Assembly: GCA_021817825.1 (NCBI GenBank) | Contig: JAKAFS010000004.1 | Span: forward strand, 21,427 to 85,426 | DNA from: Deltaproteobacteria bacterium | GTDB lineage: Bacteria > Desulfobacterota > Syntrophia > Syntrophales > UBA5619 | Length of the DNA stretch: 64,000 nucleotides | Direction of reading: 5' to 3' | Part shown: positions 43,478-51,386 of the stretch, piece by piece | Layout: every line of letters begins with the position of its first letter | Position numbering within the stretch: position 1 is the first letter of the stretch | Notes under the pieces: generated by a model | Told to the model about the DNA's origin: nothing | The model's database searches: none | Seen by the model: the letters and a program-made list of their open reading frames with translations, nothing else | Program-made: the position numbers and the translations under genes

Positions 43478-44851
43478 CTACTTGCCCCAGGGCGTGATCG
43501 CTTTTTTCAGGCTTTCGTATCCCGAAAGGTAACGGGGCCGCTCGCCGCTGTAAATCCTGTCGAAAGTCTCCAGTTGCGCGTCCAACCAGCGAGCCAGCTC
43601 CCGATGGCCCGGGTTGGCGGCCTTGTACGCATCTTTGATGAGGACGAAGTGGATCCGCGGATCATAGGGCTGCTTTTCGCCGCCCAGCGTCTCGTCGCCG
43701 GCCAAAAGACGCAGCAGCATCGCGTCGGCGGAGCCCAGGGTCTGCTCGAAGATCGGTTCGCCCTCCATGCGGTACATCACGCTTTCCATGTCCTTGCCGT
43801 TGGCCATGGTGAAGCCCATGTCGCGCCAGACCTGCTTCATGTCCACGCCGGCCTTGACGTGATTGAGCACCATCTGCCCCCAGTTGCGCAGCACGTCGGG
43901 CGCGTCGGCCATGAGGTCGGTCAGGCGGTCGCCGTCCAGGTCCGTCGCATAGATGATGGCCTTGCGTTGCTCGTACATGTCGTGGAGGAGAATCCCGTAA
44001 TTCGTGTCCGAGATATGCTCGTTGATTTCGCCGCCCCAGTTTTCCATGCCGGCCTTGAAGTCCTTGGGCAAGAGGGCGACGATGGCATCGACGTTGGCCC
44101 TGTGTTCGGCATAGGCATCCACGGAATAACGGCGCTTGAGTTCGAACTTGGTCCCCTGCAAGAGCCAGCGCAGGATGCCGACATTGACGGCATCTTCCTG
44201 TGCCTGGGTCGGCTTGGCCGAGACGCGTCCGATCTGGCCGGTCTCGTGGACCATCTTGAGGAACAGGCGCAAGGCATAGGCCATCCTGATTCCGGGGGTG
44301 TTCATTTCGGAGTGAATGTTGCCGGTGGCCCGATCGACCTGGAACTTCTTGCCGTCCTGCGAGTAGGGCAGTCCCGGCATGGAGCGCACGCCGGTCACCG
44401 TGCCGTAGGACCGGACGTTGCAGTAGACCCCGGCCACCGTGCGCAGCGGCGCGTTGGCGGATTTGCCGTAGACCACGACTTTCTTGCCGCCTTCATTGAC
44501 CTCGAAGTCGCCCGCCGTGGACCACTTGATGGCCGTGTAGTCGAGCTTGCCGAACCAATCGAGCGACTTGAGCCGGGTGTCGTGACGGAACTGGGCCATC
44601 ATGGGTACGCCCAGGAACGGCAATCTCAGCACGTCGAGCGCCATCAACGTGCCGTTGAGGGCAAACATGTCCGTAAAGGCATGCGCCACGGGCTTGACGT
44701 TGCCGTAGGGGTTGCCGCCCTCCCAGATGATCGCGTCGGAAATCCCCCGCGGCTGGATCGGGGAGCGCTTGTAGATGCCGTCCAGCAGCTTGAACAGATC
44801 ACCGTTCTGTTCTTCCCGGGCGATCTTCAACAGGTCGAGTCGTTCAGTCAT
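43478..44851 (-). CDS. Uncharacterised 457-residue protein
   Basis: A soluble protein without signal peptide or membrane helix that I do not recognise. It is rich in aromatic residues and Met, with ordered-looking stretches such as IIWEGGNPYGNVKPVAHAF and GVRSMPGLPYSQDGKKF, and a helical middle. Codon use and GC match the neighbours, and it has its own promoter, so it is a real gene. The ATG at 44851 has GGAG 11 nt upstream; a start at 44881 is less likely. The long, well-ordered sequence suggests an enzyme or structural protein of a narrow lineage. Confidence 0.8.
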   Translation of the reverse strand: MTERLDLLKIAREEQNGDLFKLLDGIYKRSPIQPRGISDAIIWEGGNPYGNVKPVAHAFTDMFALNGTLMALDVLRLPFLGVPMMAQFRHDTRLKSLDWFGKLDYTAIKWSTAGDFEVNEGGKKVVVYGKSANAPLRTVAGVYCNVRSYGTVTGVRSMPGLPYSQDGKKFQVDRATGNIHSEMNTPGIRMAYALRLFLKMVHETGQIGRVSAKPTQAQEDAVNVGILRWLLQGTKFELKRRYSVDAYAEHRANVDAIVALLPKDFKAGMENWGGEINEHISDTNYGILLHDMYEQRKAIIYATDLDGDRLTDLMADAPDVLRNWGQMVLNHVKAGVDMKQVWRDMGFTMANGKDMESVMYRMEGEPIFEQTLGSADAMLLRLLAGDETLGGEKQPYDPRIHFVLIKDAYKAANPGHRELARWLDAQLETFDRIYSGERPRYLSGYESLKKAITPWGK

Positions 44852-45018
44852 GACGTTTTTTCTCCATTCAAAATTGATCAATCACAAGGTGTCAGGTCGC
44901 TTCGGGAATCGAGCGGGGCATCCAGAAGGGATAAGCGAAGATGGGGTGCCTGGTAAATGGCTATATTCCATCGTGAAAACGCTTTATTGAAGTGACAAGA
45001 ACTTGCTTTAGGCGGTTG

Positions 45019-45048
45019 AGAATACCGGGGAGACGTCCCGTGTGTCAA
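45019..45048 (-). promoter_or_regulatory. Candidate promoter for the 457-residue protein gene
   Basis: On the minus strand TTGACA (45048-45043), 18 bp, TATTCT (45024-45019). It predicts a leader of about 160 nt. Confidence 0.55.
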
Positions 45049-45075
45049 GTCAATTTTCATTTGACCAAATTCTCC

Positions 45076-45104
45076 TTGACACGGTCTCCGGACGCTGTTA
45101 ATGA
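45076..45104 (+). promoter_or_regulatory. Candidate promoter for the ilvB leader
   Basis: Perfect TTGACA (45076-45081). The -10 is unclear: TAATGA at 17 bp or GTTAAT at 15 bp. It lies about 45 bp before the leader peptide start, the expected place. A second TTGACC lies 15 bp upstream. Confidence 0.45.
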
Positions 45105-45134
45105 AGTAACCACTAAAATGGAGCAATTTTAAAA

Positions 45135-45224
45135 ATGCATTTGTCACGGTTACCGGGCGGCGTATTTATCGGCGGATTGATTATTAGCGGGATAATTAGT
45201 CCCTCTCACAAGGGGTCCTGGTAA
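45135..45224 (+). CDS. Branched-chain leader peptide (attenuator peptide) of ilvB
   Basis: A 29-codon frame with GGAG 11 nt upstream. Its sequence has 3 Leu, 1 Val and 5 Ile, with the core VFIGGLIISGII concentrating Ile and Leu codons. It ends with TAA inside the predicted antiterminator arm. This is the layout of leader peptides controlling ilv/leu operons: ribosome stalling at Ile/Leu/Val codons favours the antiterminator. Too short for ordinary gene finding. Confidence 0.75.
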   Translation: MHLSRLPGGVFIGGLIISGIISPSHKGSW

Positions 45225-45266
45225 TGGTTTAATTTTGACACATATTTCATTAAAAAAACCGTTACC
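45220..45266 (+). promoter_or_regulatory. Antiterminator of the ilvB attenuator
   Basis: GGTAATGGTT (45220-45229) can pair with AACCGTTACC (45257-45266), the left arm of the terminator, with nine Watson-Crick pairs and one G-U. The leader peptide stop codon lies within the first arm, so a ribosome finishing the peptide blocks it. GGTTACC (45148-45154), early in the peptide, can also pair with GGTAA as a protector. Confidence 0.65.
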
Positions 45267-45291
45267 GGCTCATAGGTAACGGTTTTTTTTT
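45253..45291 (+). terminator. Attenuator terminator before ilvB
   Basis: Perfect arms 45253-45266 and 45275-45288 with an 8-nt loop and a run of T to 45291. It lies 41 bp upstream of the ilvB start and shares its left arm with the antiterminator. Confidence 0.92.
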
Positions 45292-45331
45292 AGCGGCAGG
45301 AATTTGATTCTTCGATAGGGGGTACTTACCG

Positions 45332-47020
45332 GTGAAATTGAAAGGGGCGCAAATCCTTTTTCGGGCCTTGGAAGCGGAAAAGGTCGACACGATCTTCGGC
45401 TATCCGGGCGGCAAGGTGTTGGATCTGTTCGACGAGCTTTTCCGAAGCCCGATTGACCACATCCTCGTTCGCCATGAACAGGGGGCCGCCCATGCCGCCG
45501 ACGCCTATGCGCGGGTCTCCGGCAAGGTGGGGGTCTGTCTGGTGACCTCGGGGCCCGGGGCCACCAATACGGTCACCGGCATTGCCAATGCCTACCTGGA
45601 TTCCATTCCCATGGTGATTCTCACGGGACAGGTCCAGTCCTATCTGCTGGGCTCCGATGCCTTCCAGGAAGCGGACATTACCGGCATCACCAGGCCCTGC
45701 ACGAAACACAACTATTTGATCCGGCGGATCGAGGATATCGCCCAGACCGTGAAGGATGCCTTCCACATTGCCTCGACAGGGCGCCCCGGACCCGTCCTGA
45801 TCGATCTGCCCGTCGATATCATCCAGATGGAAATCGACGAGGCGGACCTGCCTCCCCTGAGGATTCCGGTGGAGAAATCGCAGACGCCGACCGTCGAAGA
45901 GTGCCGGGAAGCCCTGACCCTGCTGGCAAAAGCCCGCAGGCCGCTCATCTTTACGGGCGGCGGCGTGGTCATCGGCAAGGCCTCGCAGGAACTCAGGCAG
46001 TTCGTCAACGCGGTCCGGATTCCCGTGACGTCGTCCCTGATGGGGCTGGGGGCCTTTCCCGCCTCCGATCCGCTCTGGCTCGGCATGCCGGGGATGCATG
46101 GCACCTACTACGCCAATATGGCGATCAGCGATTGCGATGTGATGCTGGCCATCGGCGTCCGCTTCGACGACCGTGTGACTTCCAAGGTGGCGGCCTTCGC
46201 CCCCAATGCCAAAATCATCCACATCGATATCGATCCCGTGACGATCGATAAGATCATCCGGTCGCATATGTCGATCATCGGCGACTGCAAGCCCACCTTG
46301 CAGATTTTCAATGAACTGCTGGCCACGGGAAAATACGATAGCCCGGACGGCCAGCGGTCCGACTGGCTCAAACAGGTTGCCGATTGGAAGCAAAGGGTTC
46401 CCCTGGGATACTGCACGGGCGACAAGATCAAGCCCCAGTGCGTGGTTGAAACCCTGTACCGGCTGACCAAGGGCAAGGCGATCATCACCACCGAGGTGGG
46501 GCAAAACCAGATGTGGGCGGCCCAGTTCTACCACTTCGATGAGCCCAACGCCTTTATCACCTCCGGCGGTCTCGGGACCATGGGCTTCGGACTGCCGGCG
46601 GCCATCGGCGCCCAGATTGCCCGTCCGGATAAGCTCGTCGTCGATGTGGCGGGCGACGGCAGCATCCAGATGAACAGCCAGGAACTGGCCACGGCGGTCA
46701 ACCACAACTTGCCGGTCAAGATCGTGATCCTCAATAACGGCTATCTCGGCATGGTCCGCCAATGGCAGGAGCTTTTCTACGGCAGGCGTTATTCCCATTC
46801 GGGGATCAAGGGGTCGCCCGATTTCGTGAAACTGGCGGAAGCCTATGGGGCCACCGGACTGCGGACGGACAAGCCGGAGGAGATGGAGGCGCTGCTGATC
46901 CAGGGGCTGGGTACGCCGGGGGTGGTCGTCATGGACTTCCATGTCGATCCCGAGGAAGGCGTCTATCCCATCGTCAAACCCAATGCGCCGTTGAATGACA
47001 TGCTGTTGCGCGCCGAATGA
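45332..47020 (+). CDS. ilvB: Acetolactate synthase, catalytic subunit
   Basis: A 562-residue ThDP enzyme condensing pyruvate (or pyruvate and 2-ketobutyrate). The FGYPGGKVLDLFDEL start, RHEQGAAHAADAYAR with the cofactor Glu, TSGPGATN, and the ThDP/Mg motif GDGSIQMNSQELATA...NN are present; the FAD region (RFDDRVTSK) is conserved, as in anabolic AHAS rather than AlsS. The GTG start has AGGGGGT upstream. Control is by the attenuator in front. No ilvN follows: the next gene, acetolactate decarboxylase, is convergent only 7 bp away, so the small subunit is elsewhere or not used. Confidence 0.95.
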   Translation: MKLKGAQILFRALEAEKVDTIFGYPGGKVLDLFDELFRSPIDHILVRHEQGAAHAADAYARVSGKVGVCLVTSGPGATNTVTGIANAYLDSIPMVILTGQVQSYLLGSDAFQEADITGITRPCTKHNYLIRRIEDIAQTVKDAFHIASTGRPGPVLIDLPVDIIQMEIDEADLPPLRIPVEKSQTPTVEECREALTLLAKARRPLIFTGGGVVIGKASQELRQFVNAVRIPVTSSLMGLGAFPASDPLWLGMPGMHGTYYANMAISDCDVMLAIGVRFDDRVTSKVAAFAPNAKIIHIDIDPVTIDKIIRSHMSIIGDCKPTLQIFNELLATGKYDSPDGQRSDWLKQVADWKQRVPLGYCTGDKIKPQCVVETLYRLTKGKAIITTEVGQNQMWAAQFYHFDEPNAFITSGGLGTMGFGLPAAIGAQIARPDKLVVDVAGDGSIQMNSQELATAVNHNLPVKIVILNNGYLGMVRQWQELFYGRRYSHSGIKGSPDFVKLAEAYGATGLRTDKPEEMEALLIQGLGTPGVVVMDFHVDPEEGVYPIVKPNAPLNDMLLRAE

Positions 47021-47027
47021 GCGCGGG

Positions 47028-47729
47028 TCAGCGTTCGGCCTTTTCCAGGTCTTTTTTCGCATCCCTGGTGAAAGAGGCCGTGAGGTAATCGAGCGTTTTG
47101 GGCAAGGTCAGTTCCATACTGAAGAAAATCTGCAAGCCGATCTTCAGGTGTTCGGGCTCGCAACTGAGCAGGTGCCCGCCGGCTGAAAAGCTGCGGTCGA
47201 TGAAGTGGAAGTGGACCCCCGGGACATTGACCGAAGGAACGAAGGAGGGCGTGTAGAAGCCGACCAGATGGCCGTCGATGTCCCGGAAGTTGCGGATTCT
47301 CTGGTGATCCGTCGCTTGGGAAAGGGGCCGGTAGTTCTCGGTGCGGGGCACCGAGCGCGTTTCGACCCTTTTAAACCGGCCCTCCATATGAAGGGCGTAA
47401 AACATATTGTCCGACGGCAGCAGACGCTTCAACTGTTCCCCGAACGCCGCATAGGTCAGCGGCGCAGTCAGTTCCTCCGTCAGCATCGCCTGGAAATGGC
47501 ACACCGTGGCGAAGGGGGTTTTCATCCCTCCCTGCACCGGGCGGGCATTGCCGTCGAGGTCCAGCCGGAAGAAAGAACCGTTCAGGGCAATCATTTCGCC
47601 GTCCAGGTGATTGAAGGTGCCGATGCCGAAATCGCCCTTTTTCTTGAGCGTTTTGATCGTGATGTCGTCCCGGTAGAACCCCTCCAACAGGGCATTGATC
47701 GGGCTGCTGATGTAAAGTCTGGAACGCAT
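47028..47729 (-). CDS. budA: Alpha-acetolactate decarboxylase
   Basis: A 233-residue enzyme making acetoin from acetolactate. The family signature is visible in GIGTFNHLDGEMIALNG, FATVCHF, and PGVHFHFIDRSFSAGGHLL with the His residues of the zinc site and the conserved Arg/Glu. It faces the acetolactate synthase gene end to end with 7 bp between stops, an arrangement that puts a branch-point enzyme against its substrate supplier but on separate promoters. It may divert excess acetolactate to acetoin. Confidence 0.95.
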   Translation of the reverse strand: MRSRLYISSPINALLEGFYRDDITIKTLKKKGDFGIGTFNHLDGEMIALNGSFFRLDLDGNARPVQGGMKTPFATVCHFQAMLTEELTAPLTYAAFGEQLKRLLPSDNMFYALHMEGRFKRVETRSVPRTENYRPLSQATDHQRIRNFRDIDGHLVGFYTPSFVPSVNVPGVHFHFIDRSFSAGGHLLSCEPEHLKIGLQIFFSMELTLPKTLDYLTASFTRDAKKDLEKAER

Positions 47730-47768
47730 TCATTGCCCCATTATCTTCTTTATCCTGCCTTGCATTGA

Positions 47769-48302
47769 TTATTGGGCCGGTTCATAGGTCCTGTCGAATT
47801 CCTCGACGACCCGCATGGTCAAATCATCCTCCGCTGCGTGATAGGCAAGCGGAATGGCATTGAGATTGAGAATCAGCGTATACTTTTCCTTTTCGCCCAT
47901 TGATTTGACGACTTTCATGATCTCGGGAAGCAGTTTTCCTGAGAGCTCTTTGTCCTTGTTCTGGAGTTCTTCATTGGAATCTTTGACTAACAGCTCATAC
48001 TCCCTGGCTTTCCTCTGATAGGCCAGTTCCTTTTCCTGAAGCGCATCCTCTTTGAGCGTTGAGCGTCCCTTTTCAAGCTCATCCTGTAGTCCCTTCAGTT
48101 CACGCTCGCTGCTTTGAATGGCGGCCTTGTGCTTGTCGAACAGCTGCTTGTATTCTTCCGCCGCCTTCTTGCCGGCATTGCAGGTGAGCATGACTTTCTG
48201 AAAATCCACGAAACCGATTTTGTCGGCCGCAGCGGCGCAAGGCGCCGATAGCGCCAAGATCATGACCAGCGCACTCAGAACGATCCCGTTTATTTTTTTC
48301 AT
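47769..48302 (-). CDS. OmpH/Skp-like periplasmic coiled-coil protein
   Basis: A 177-residue secreted protein: signal peptide about 1-25 (ending near AAAADK), then IGFVDFQKVMLTCNAGKKAAEEY, the Skp/OmpH opening, a long Lys/Glu coiled coil (about 45-125) and a C-terminal strand region (KYTLILNLNAIPLAYH). Skp-type proteins hold unfolded outer-membrane proteins. The ATG at 48302 has GGGAG upstream; the frame to 48332 is ignored. It follows the HTH protein gene by 19 bp. It is not in the usual bamA-lpxD context, so it is a paralogue. Confidence 0.85.
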   Translation of the reverse strand: MKKINGIVLSALVMILALSAPCAAAADKIGFVDFQKVMLTCNAGKKAAEEYKQLFDKHKAAIQSSERELKGLQDELEKGRSTLKEDALQEKELAYQRKAREYELLVKDSNEELQNKDKELSGKLLPEIMKVVKSMGEKEKYTLILNLNAIPLAYHAAEDDLTMRVVEEFDRTYEPAQ

Positions 48303-48321
48303 TGGCGAACTCCCCATTGAG

Positions 48322-48774
48322 CTAGACTGCACCGTACAGACCCATTTTCACCTTCTTGATTTTACCTTCTTTGGTCGCCCGGCTGACGATGTTCCAGATC
48401 TGACTTTCCGCCAATCCGGTTTTTTCCTTTAATTCGGCCGTTGAGATGCCCTCCGCCTTGGCCTGAATCAGCGCGATGACCTTGTCAATATTGGTTGCTT
48501 TCTTGACCTTTTTGCCGGGTCCCCCTTGGGCTTTGGCCGCGGCACGTTTCGTTTTTGCCGGACGTCCCTTGGCGACGTTGATCCTCTTTTCGGTCTTCCG
48601 CTGCGGAGCGCCCTTGCCCGCCAGGGGCCCTTTCTGCTTCGCCGCCCTTTTCACCGGAACTCCGGAAAACATCGCCTGAAGTTTGCTGAAGTAGGTCTTC
48701 ACAAACGATTCGGATCCCTCAATCTCGACTTCCTGCGTCACCGGGTTGAACCTGATGCGTGAGTTTTGTTTCAT
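48322..48774 (-). CDS. Small basic protein with a C-terminal winged-helix-like domain
   Basis: A 150-residue protein. Residues 1-40 are a compact acidic/hydrophobic segment, 41-90 a Lys/Arg/Ala/Pro-rich linker resembling histone H1-like tails, and 93-150 an HTH (DKVIALIQAKAEGISTAELKEKTGLAESQIWNIV) of winged-helix type. It probably binds DNA or RNA; whether it regulates the OmpH-like gene it precedes is unknown. Its own promoter lies upstream. Confidence 0.78.
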   Translation of the reverse strand: MKQNSRIRFNPVTQEVEIEGSESFVKTYFSKLQAMFSGVPVKRAAKQKGPLAGKGAPQRKTEKRINVAKGRPAKTKRAAAKAQGGPGKKVKKATNIDKVIALIQAKAEGISTAELKEKTGLAESQIWNIVSRATKEGKIKKVKMGLYGAV

Positions 48775-48813
48775 AGAACCTCCTATGGGTCATGAGTAAT
48801 TTCCGGTTGCGGT

Positions 48814-48843
48814 AAAATAGCGATCGTTCCCCCTTACTGTCAA
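48814..48843 (-). promoter_or_regulatory. Promoter for the HTH/OmpH-like operon
   Basis: On the minus strand TTGACA (48843-48838), 18 bp, TATTTT (48819-48814), giving a leader of about 30-35 nt. Confidence 0.6.
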
Positions 48844-49018
48844 CCTTATTTTGTCTGGTGGACGATGGTCCGGGCATTCCCGGTGGCATCTCCGCGGGGG
48901 GAAGACAAAATGTTTGTCTTTTGGGGCCGGGATCTGGTAGGTTTCTGCCCTGCCTTTCTCCCGATGCCGGGCAGACGGTGAGAGGGCGGTAAAACAAGGG
49001 ACTTGGGAAAGGTGAGAC

Positions 49019-49786
49019 ATGGGCGATATCGGTAAAGAGACCCGGGAGGGATTTGCGACCCTCATCCTGGCGGCGGGGCAGGGGAAACGGATGGGTTCGG
49101 ACCTGGCGAAGGTGCTCCATCCCGTCTGCGGGGTTCCCATGTTGAGCCATTCCATCGCGGCTGCCCGGACGGCGGGAGCGCAGCGGATCGTGGTCGTCAT
49201 CGGCCACCAGGCGGAGCGGATCCGGGAACTCTTCCGGGACGCGGAACTCACCTTCGCGGAGCAGAAGGAGCAATTGGGGACGGGACACGCCGTGTTGCAG
49301 GCCCGGGAAGCCTTTGCCGGCTATTTGGGCACCATCGTCATCCTCTGCGGGGATGTCCCGTTGATCAAGCCCGAGACGGTGCAGGACCTCTACGCGCGCC
49401 ATCGCAGCGCCGGGGCGGCGGTGACGGTCCTGACGACGGTCCCGGCGGACCCCGCCGCTTACGGCCGGGTGGTCAAGACGTCGGACGGAAGGGTCCTGAA
49501 GATCGTCGAAGCCAAAGACGCCTCGCCGGCGGAAAAAGAGATTCGCGAGATCAACACCGGGATCTACTGCGTCGAAAGCCCTTTTCTGTTCGATGCCGTC
49601 GCGGGTCTCGGCAACCGGAACGCCCAGGGGGAGTATTACCTGACCGATATCGTGGAAATCGCCAATCAAAGAGGGTTGCCCGTCCGCTCCTCCCTGGCCG
49701 CCGATCCCGTGGAGGTCATGGGGATCAACAATCCTCAGGAACTGGAGACGGCCTGTACGCTGCTTGCGGCGCGCCGTTCCCGCTAA
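49019..49786 (+). CDS. GlmU-type sugar nucleotidyltransferase, N-terminal domain only
   Basis: A 255-residue protein matching the uridyltransferase half of GlmU: LILAAGQGKRMGSDLAKVLHPVCG, QLGTGHAV, LCGDVPLI, INTGIYC and NAQGEYYLTDIV. The left-handed beta-helix acetyltransferase half is absent; the frame simply ends after the first domain and the next gene starts 22 bp on. Either the two activities are split in this organism or the enzyme uses another sugar phosphate. The ATG at 49019 is preceded by AAAGGTGAG. Confidence 0.85.
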   Translation: MGDIGKETREGFATLILAAGQGKRMGSDLAKVLHPVCGVPMLSHSIAAARTAGAQRIVVVIGHQAERIRELFRDAELTFAEQKEQLGTGHAVLQAREAFAGYLGTIVILCGDVPLIKPETVQDLYARHRSAGAAVTVLTTVPADPAAYGRVVKTSDGRVLKIVEAKDASPAEKEIREINTGIYCVESPFLFDAVAGLGNRNAQGEYYLTDIVEIANQRGLPVRSSLAADPVEVMGINNPQELETACTLLAARRSR

Positions 49787-49808
49787 GCGGGCTCCGGGAG
49801 AGCGCTTT

Positions 49809-50801
49809 ATGCAAATCGGCCCTTTACCGCTTGCCAACGCCGTCTGGCTCGCCCCCATGGCGGGGGTGACCGATCTTCCCTTCCGGACCGTGGTTCGCAG
49901 CTTCGGCTGCGGCCTGGCCTTCACCGAGATGGTGAGCGCCCGGGGCCTTCTTACGGGAGGCAAGACCTGCCGCTATCTCGACTCTTCGCCTGCCGACAAG
50001 CCCCTCGGGGTGCAGCTCTTCGGCACCGATCCGGCGACGCTGGCCGAGGCGGCGCGCATCGCCGCGGAAAAAGGGGCCGATCTTCTGGATGTGAACATGG
50101 GCTGCCCGGTGAAAAAGGTGGTGAAAACCGGCTCCGGCGCGGCGCTTATGTGCGAGCCGGAACGGGTGGCTGCAATCCTGAAGGCCATGCGGGCGGCGAC
50201 GGACCTTCCCCTGACGGTCAAGATTCGCGCCGGCTGGCGTCCCCGATCCATCAACGCCCTCGAGATCGGCCGGATCGCCGAGGGGTGCGGCGTCGATGCG
50301 GTCATCCTCCATCCGCGCACCGCCGATCAGGGCTTCAGCGGTCTGTCCGACTGGCGGCTGATCGGGGCCCTGAAGGCGCAGTTGAGAATTCCCGTGATCG
50401 GCAGCGGCGATGTCCGTTCCCCCGCCGATGCGGCCCGGATGGTCGCCGAAACGGGCTGTGACGGCGTGATGATCGGCCGGGGAATCATGGGCAATCCCTG
50501 GATCATCGGGAATATCCTTTTTCACCTTGCCGGCGAAGCGGTCTGCGAGCCCACCCTGGCGGACCGGGAGACGGTGATCGCACGGCATCTGGCGCTGGCC
50601 GTAGAACATTACGGGGAGAAGGTCGGAACCCGGGAGTTCCGAAAGCACCTCCTCTGGTACACCAAAGGGTTGCGGGGCGGCGCCCAGTTCCGCCAGGCAG
50701 CGGGCGCCATCGTCGGCCGGGAGATGGCGCTTGCGCTCCTGAGGGACTATTTTCGCAGCCTCGAAGAATCTGAAAAGGCGGATCGGGCCCTCTCTGAATA
50801 G
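49809..50801 (+). CDS. dusB: tRNA-dihydrouridine synthase
   Basis: A 330-residue FMN enzyme that reduces uridines in the tRNA D-loop. LAPMAGVTDLPFR, GADLLDVNMGCPVKKVV with the catalytic Cys, KIRAGW, HPRTADQGFSG and GCDGVMIGRGIMGNPW are all present. The sequence is DusB-like in its GSGAALM segment. The ATG at 49809 is preferred to the frame beginning at 49764, which overlaps the previous gene; GGGAGAG lies upstream. The C-terminal Dus domain is present. Confidence 0.95.
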   Translation: MQIGPLPLANAVWLAPMAGVTDLPFRTVVRSFGCGLAFTEMVSARGLLTGGKTCRYLDSSPADKPLGVQLFGTDPATLAEAARIAAEKGADLLDVNMGCPVKKVVKTGSGAALMCEPERVAAILKAMRAATDLPLTVKIRAGWRPRSINALEIGRIAEGCGVDAVILHPRTADQGFSGLSDWRLIGALKAQLRIPVIGSGDVRSPADAARMVAETGCDGVMIGRGIMGNPWIIGNILFHLAGEAVCEPTLADRETVIARHLALAVEHYGEKVGTREFRKHLLWYTKGLRGGAQFRQAAGAIVGREMALALLRDYFRSLEESEKADRALSE

Positions 50802-50839
50802 GTGCGTTGCGCCTGGGAAGCGCTCTGCAAAAGGAGGCT

Positions 50840-51385
50840 TCAGAACCGTTCCAGCACCGCCACCGGACGGAACTGGTGGTGAATGATCCTCTGGACCGCT
50901 TCTTGTTCCCCTTCCTTACCCAAGTCCTGTTTGCCTTTCATCTCCAGGATGTCGATCCTCACCACCGCGGTGACCGCCAGGCGATCGTCGGGGAAGTCCC
51001 CATATCCGCCCTCGGGCTGGTACTTCTCCATGAGCGCCCGGAGGGCCGTGATCTTCTCCTGCCCGGCGGCGACGACACAGGCCCTGCCCCTGATAATCAC
51101 GCTCTGGTAGAGGTAATCGGCGTTGCAGGGGATGCCCCGGCTTTTGACATAGAGCAGGGGACGATCGACTTCGAAGCAAACCCGTCCGTCCTGGAGAATG
51201 GACTCGATCTTTTCCCCCGACAAGGCGGAATGGAAGTAGATCCTTTTTTCCCTGTAGACGAAGTTGAGGGGCTTGACCATCGGATAACCGTCCCGGCCGA
51301 TCGTCCCGAGTCTGCCCACGGGAGCGGCGGCAAGCAGGGTGTCGATCACCTTTCGGTCCAGAATCTCTTTTTTGGCAACCCTCAT
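50840..51385 (-). CDS. Pyridoxamine 5'-phosphate oxidase-fold flavoprotein (NimA-like)
   Basis: A 181-residue split-barrel protein. APVGRLGTIGRDGYPMVKPLNFVYREKRIYFHS and the GEKIESIL, VCFEVD segments match the NimA-like branch of FMN-binding split barrels. A C-terminal extension (about 135-181) is its own. It follows leuA with 1 bp between and ends the nif-mod-leuA run, so it may be co-transcribed with nitrogenase; a role there is unproven. Confidence 0.82.
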   Translation of the reverse strand: MRVAKKEILDRKVIDTLLAAAPVGRLGTIGRDGYPMVKPLNFVYREKRIYFHSALSGEKIESILQDGRVCFEVDRPLLYVKSRGIPCNADYLYQSVIIRGRACVVAAGQEKITALRALMEKYQPEGGYGDFPDDRLAVTAVVRIDILEMKGKQDLGKEGEQEAVQRIIHHQFRPVAVLERF

Positions 51386-51386
51386 T

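Noticed and set aside
45326..47062. 578-residue minus-strand frame opposite ilvB
   Set aside because: Antisense shadow of a well-conserved acetolactate synthase; no family match and shadow-type composition.
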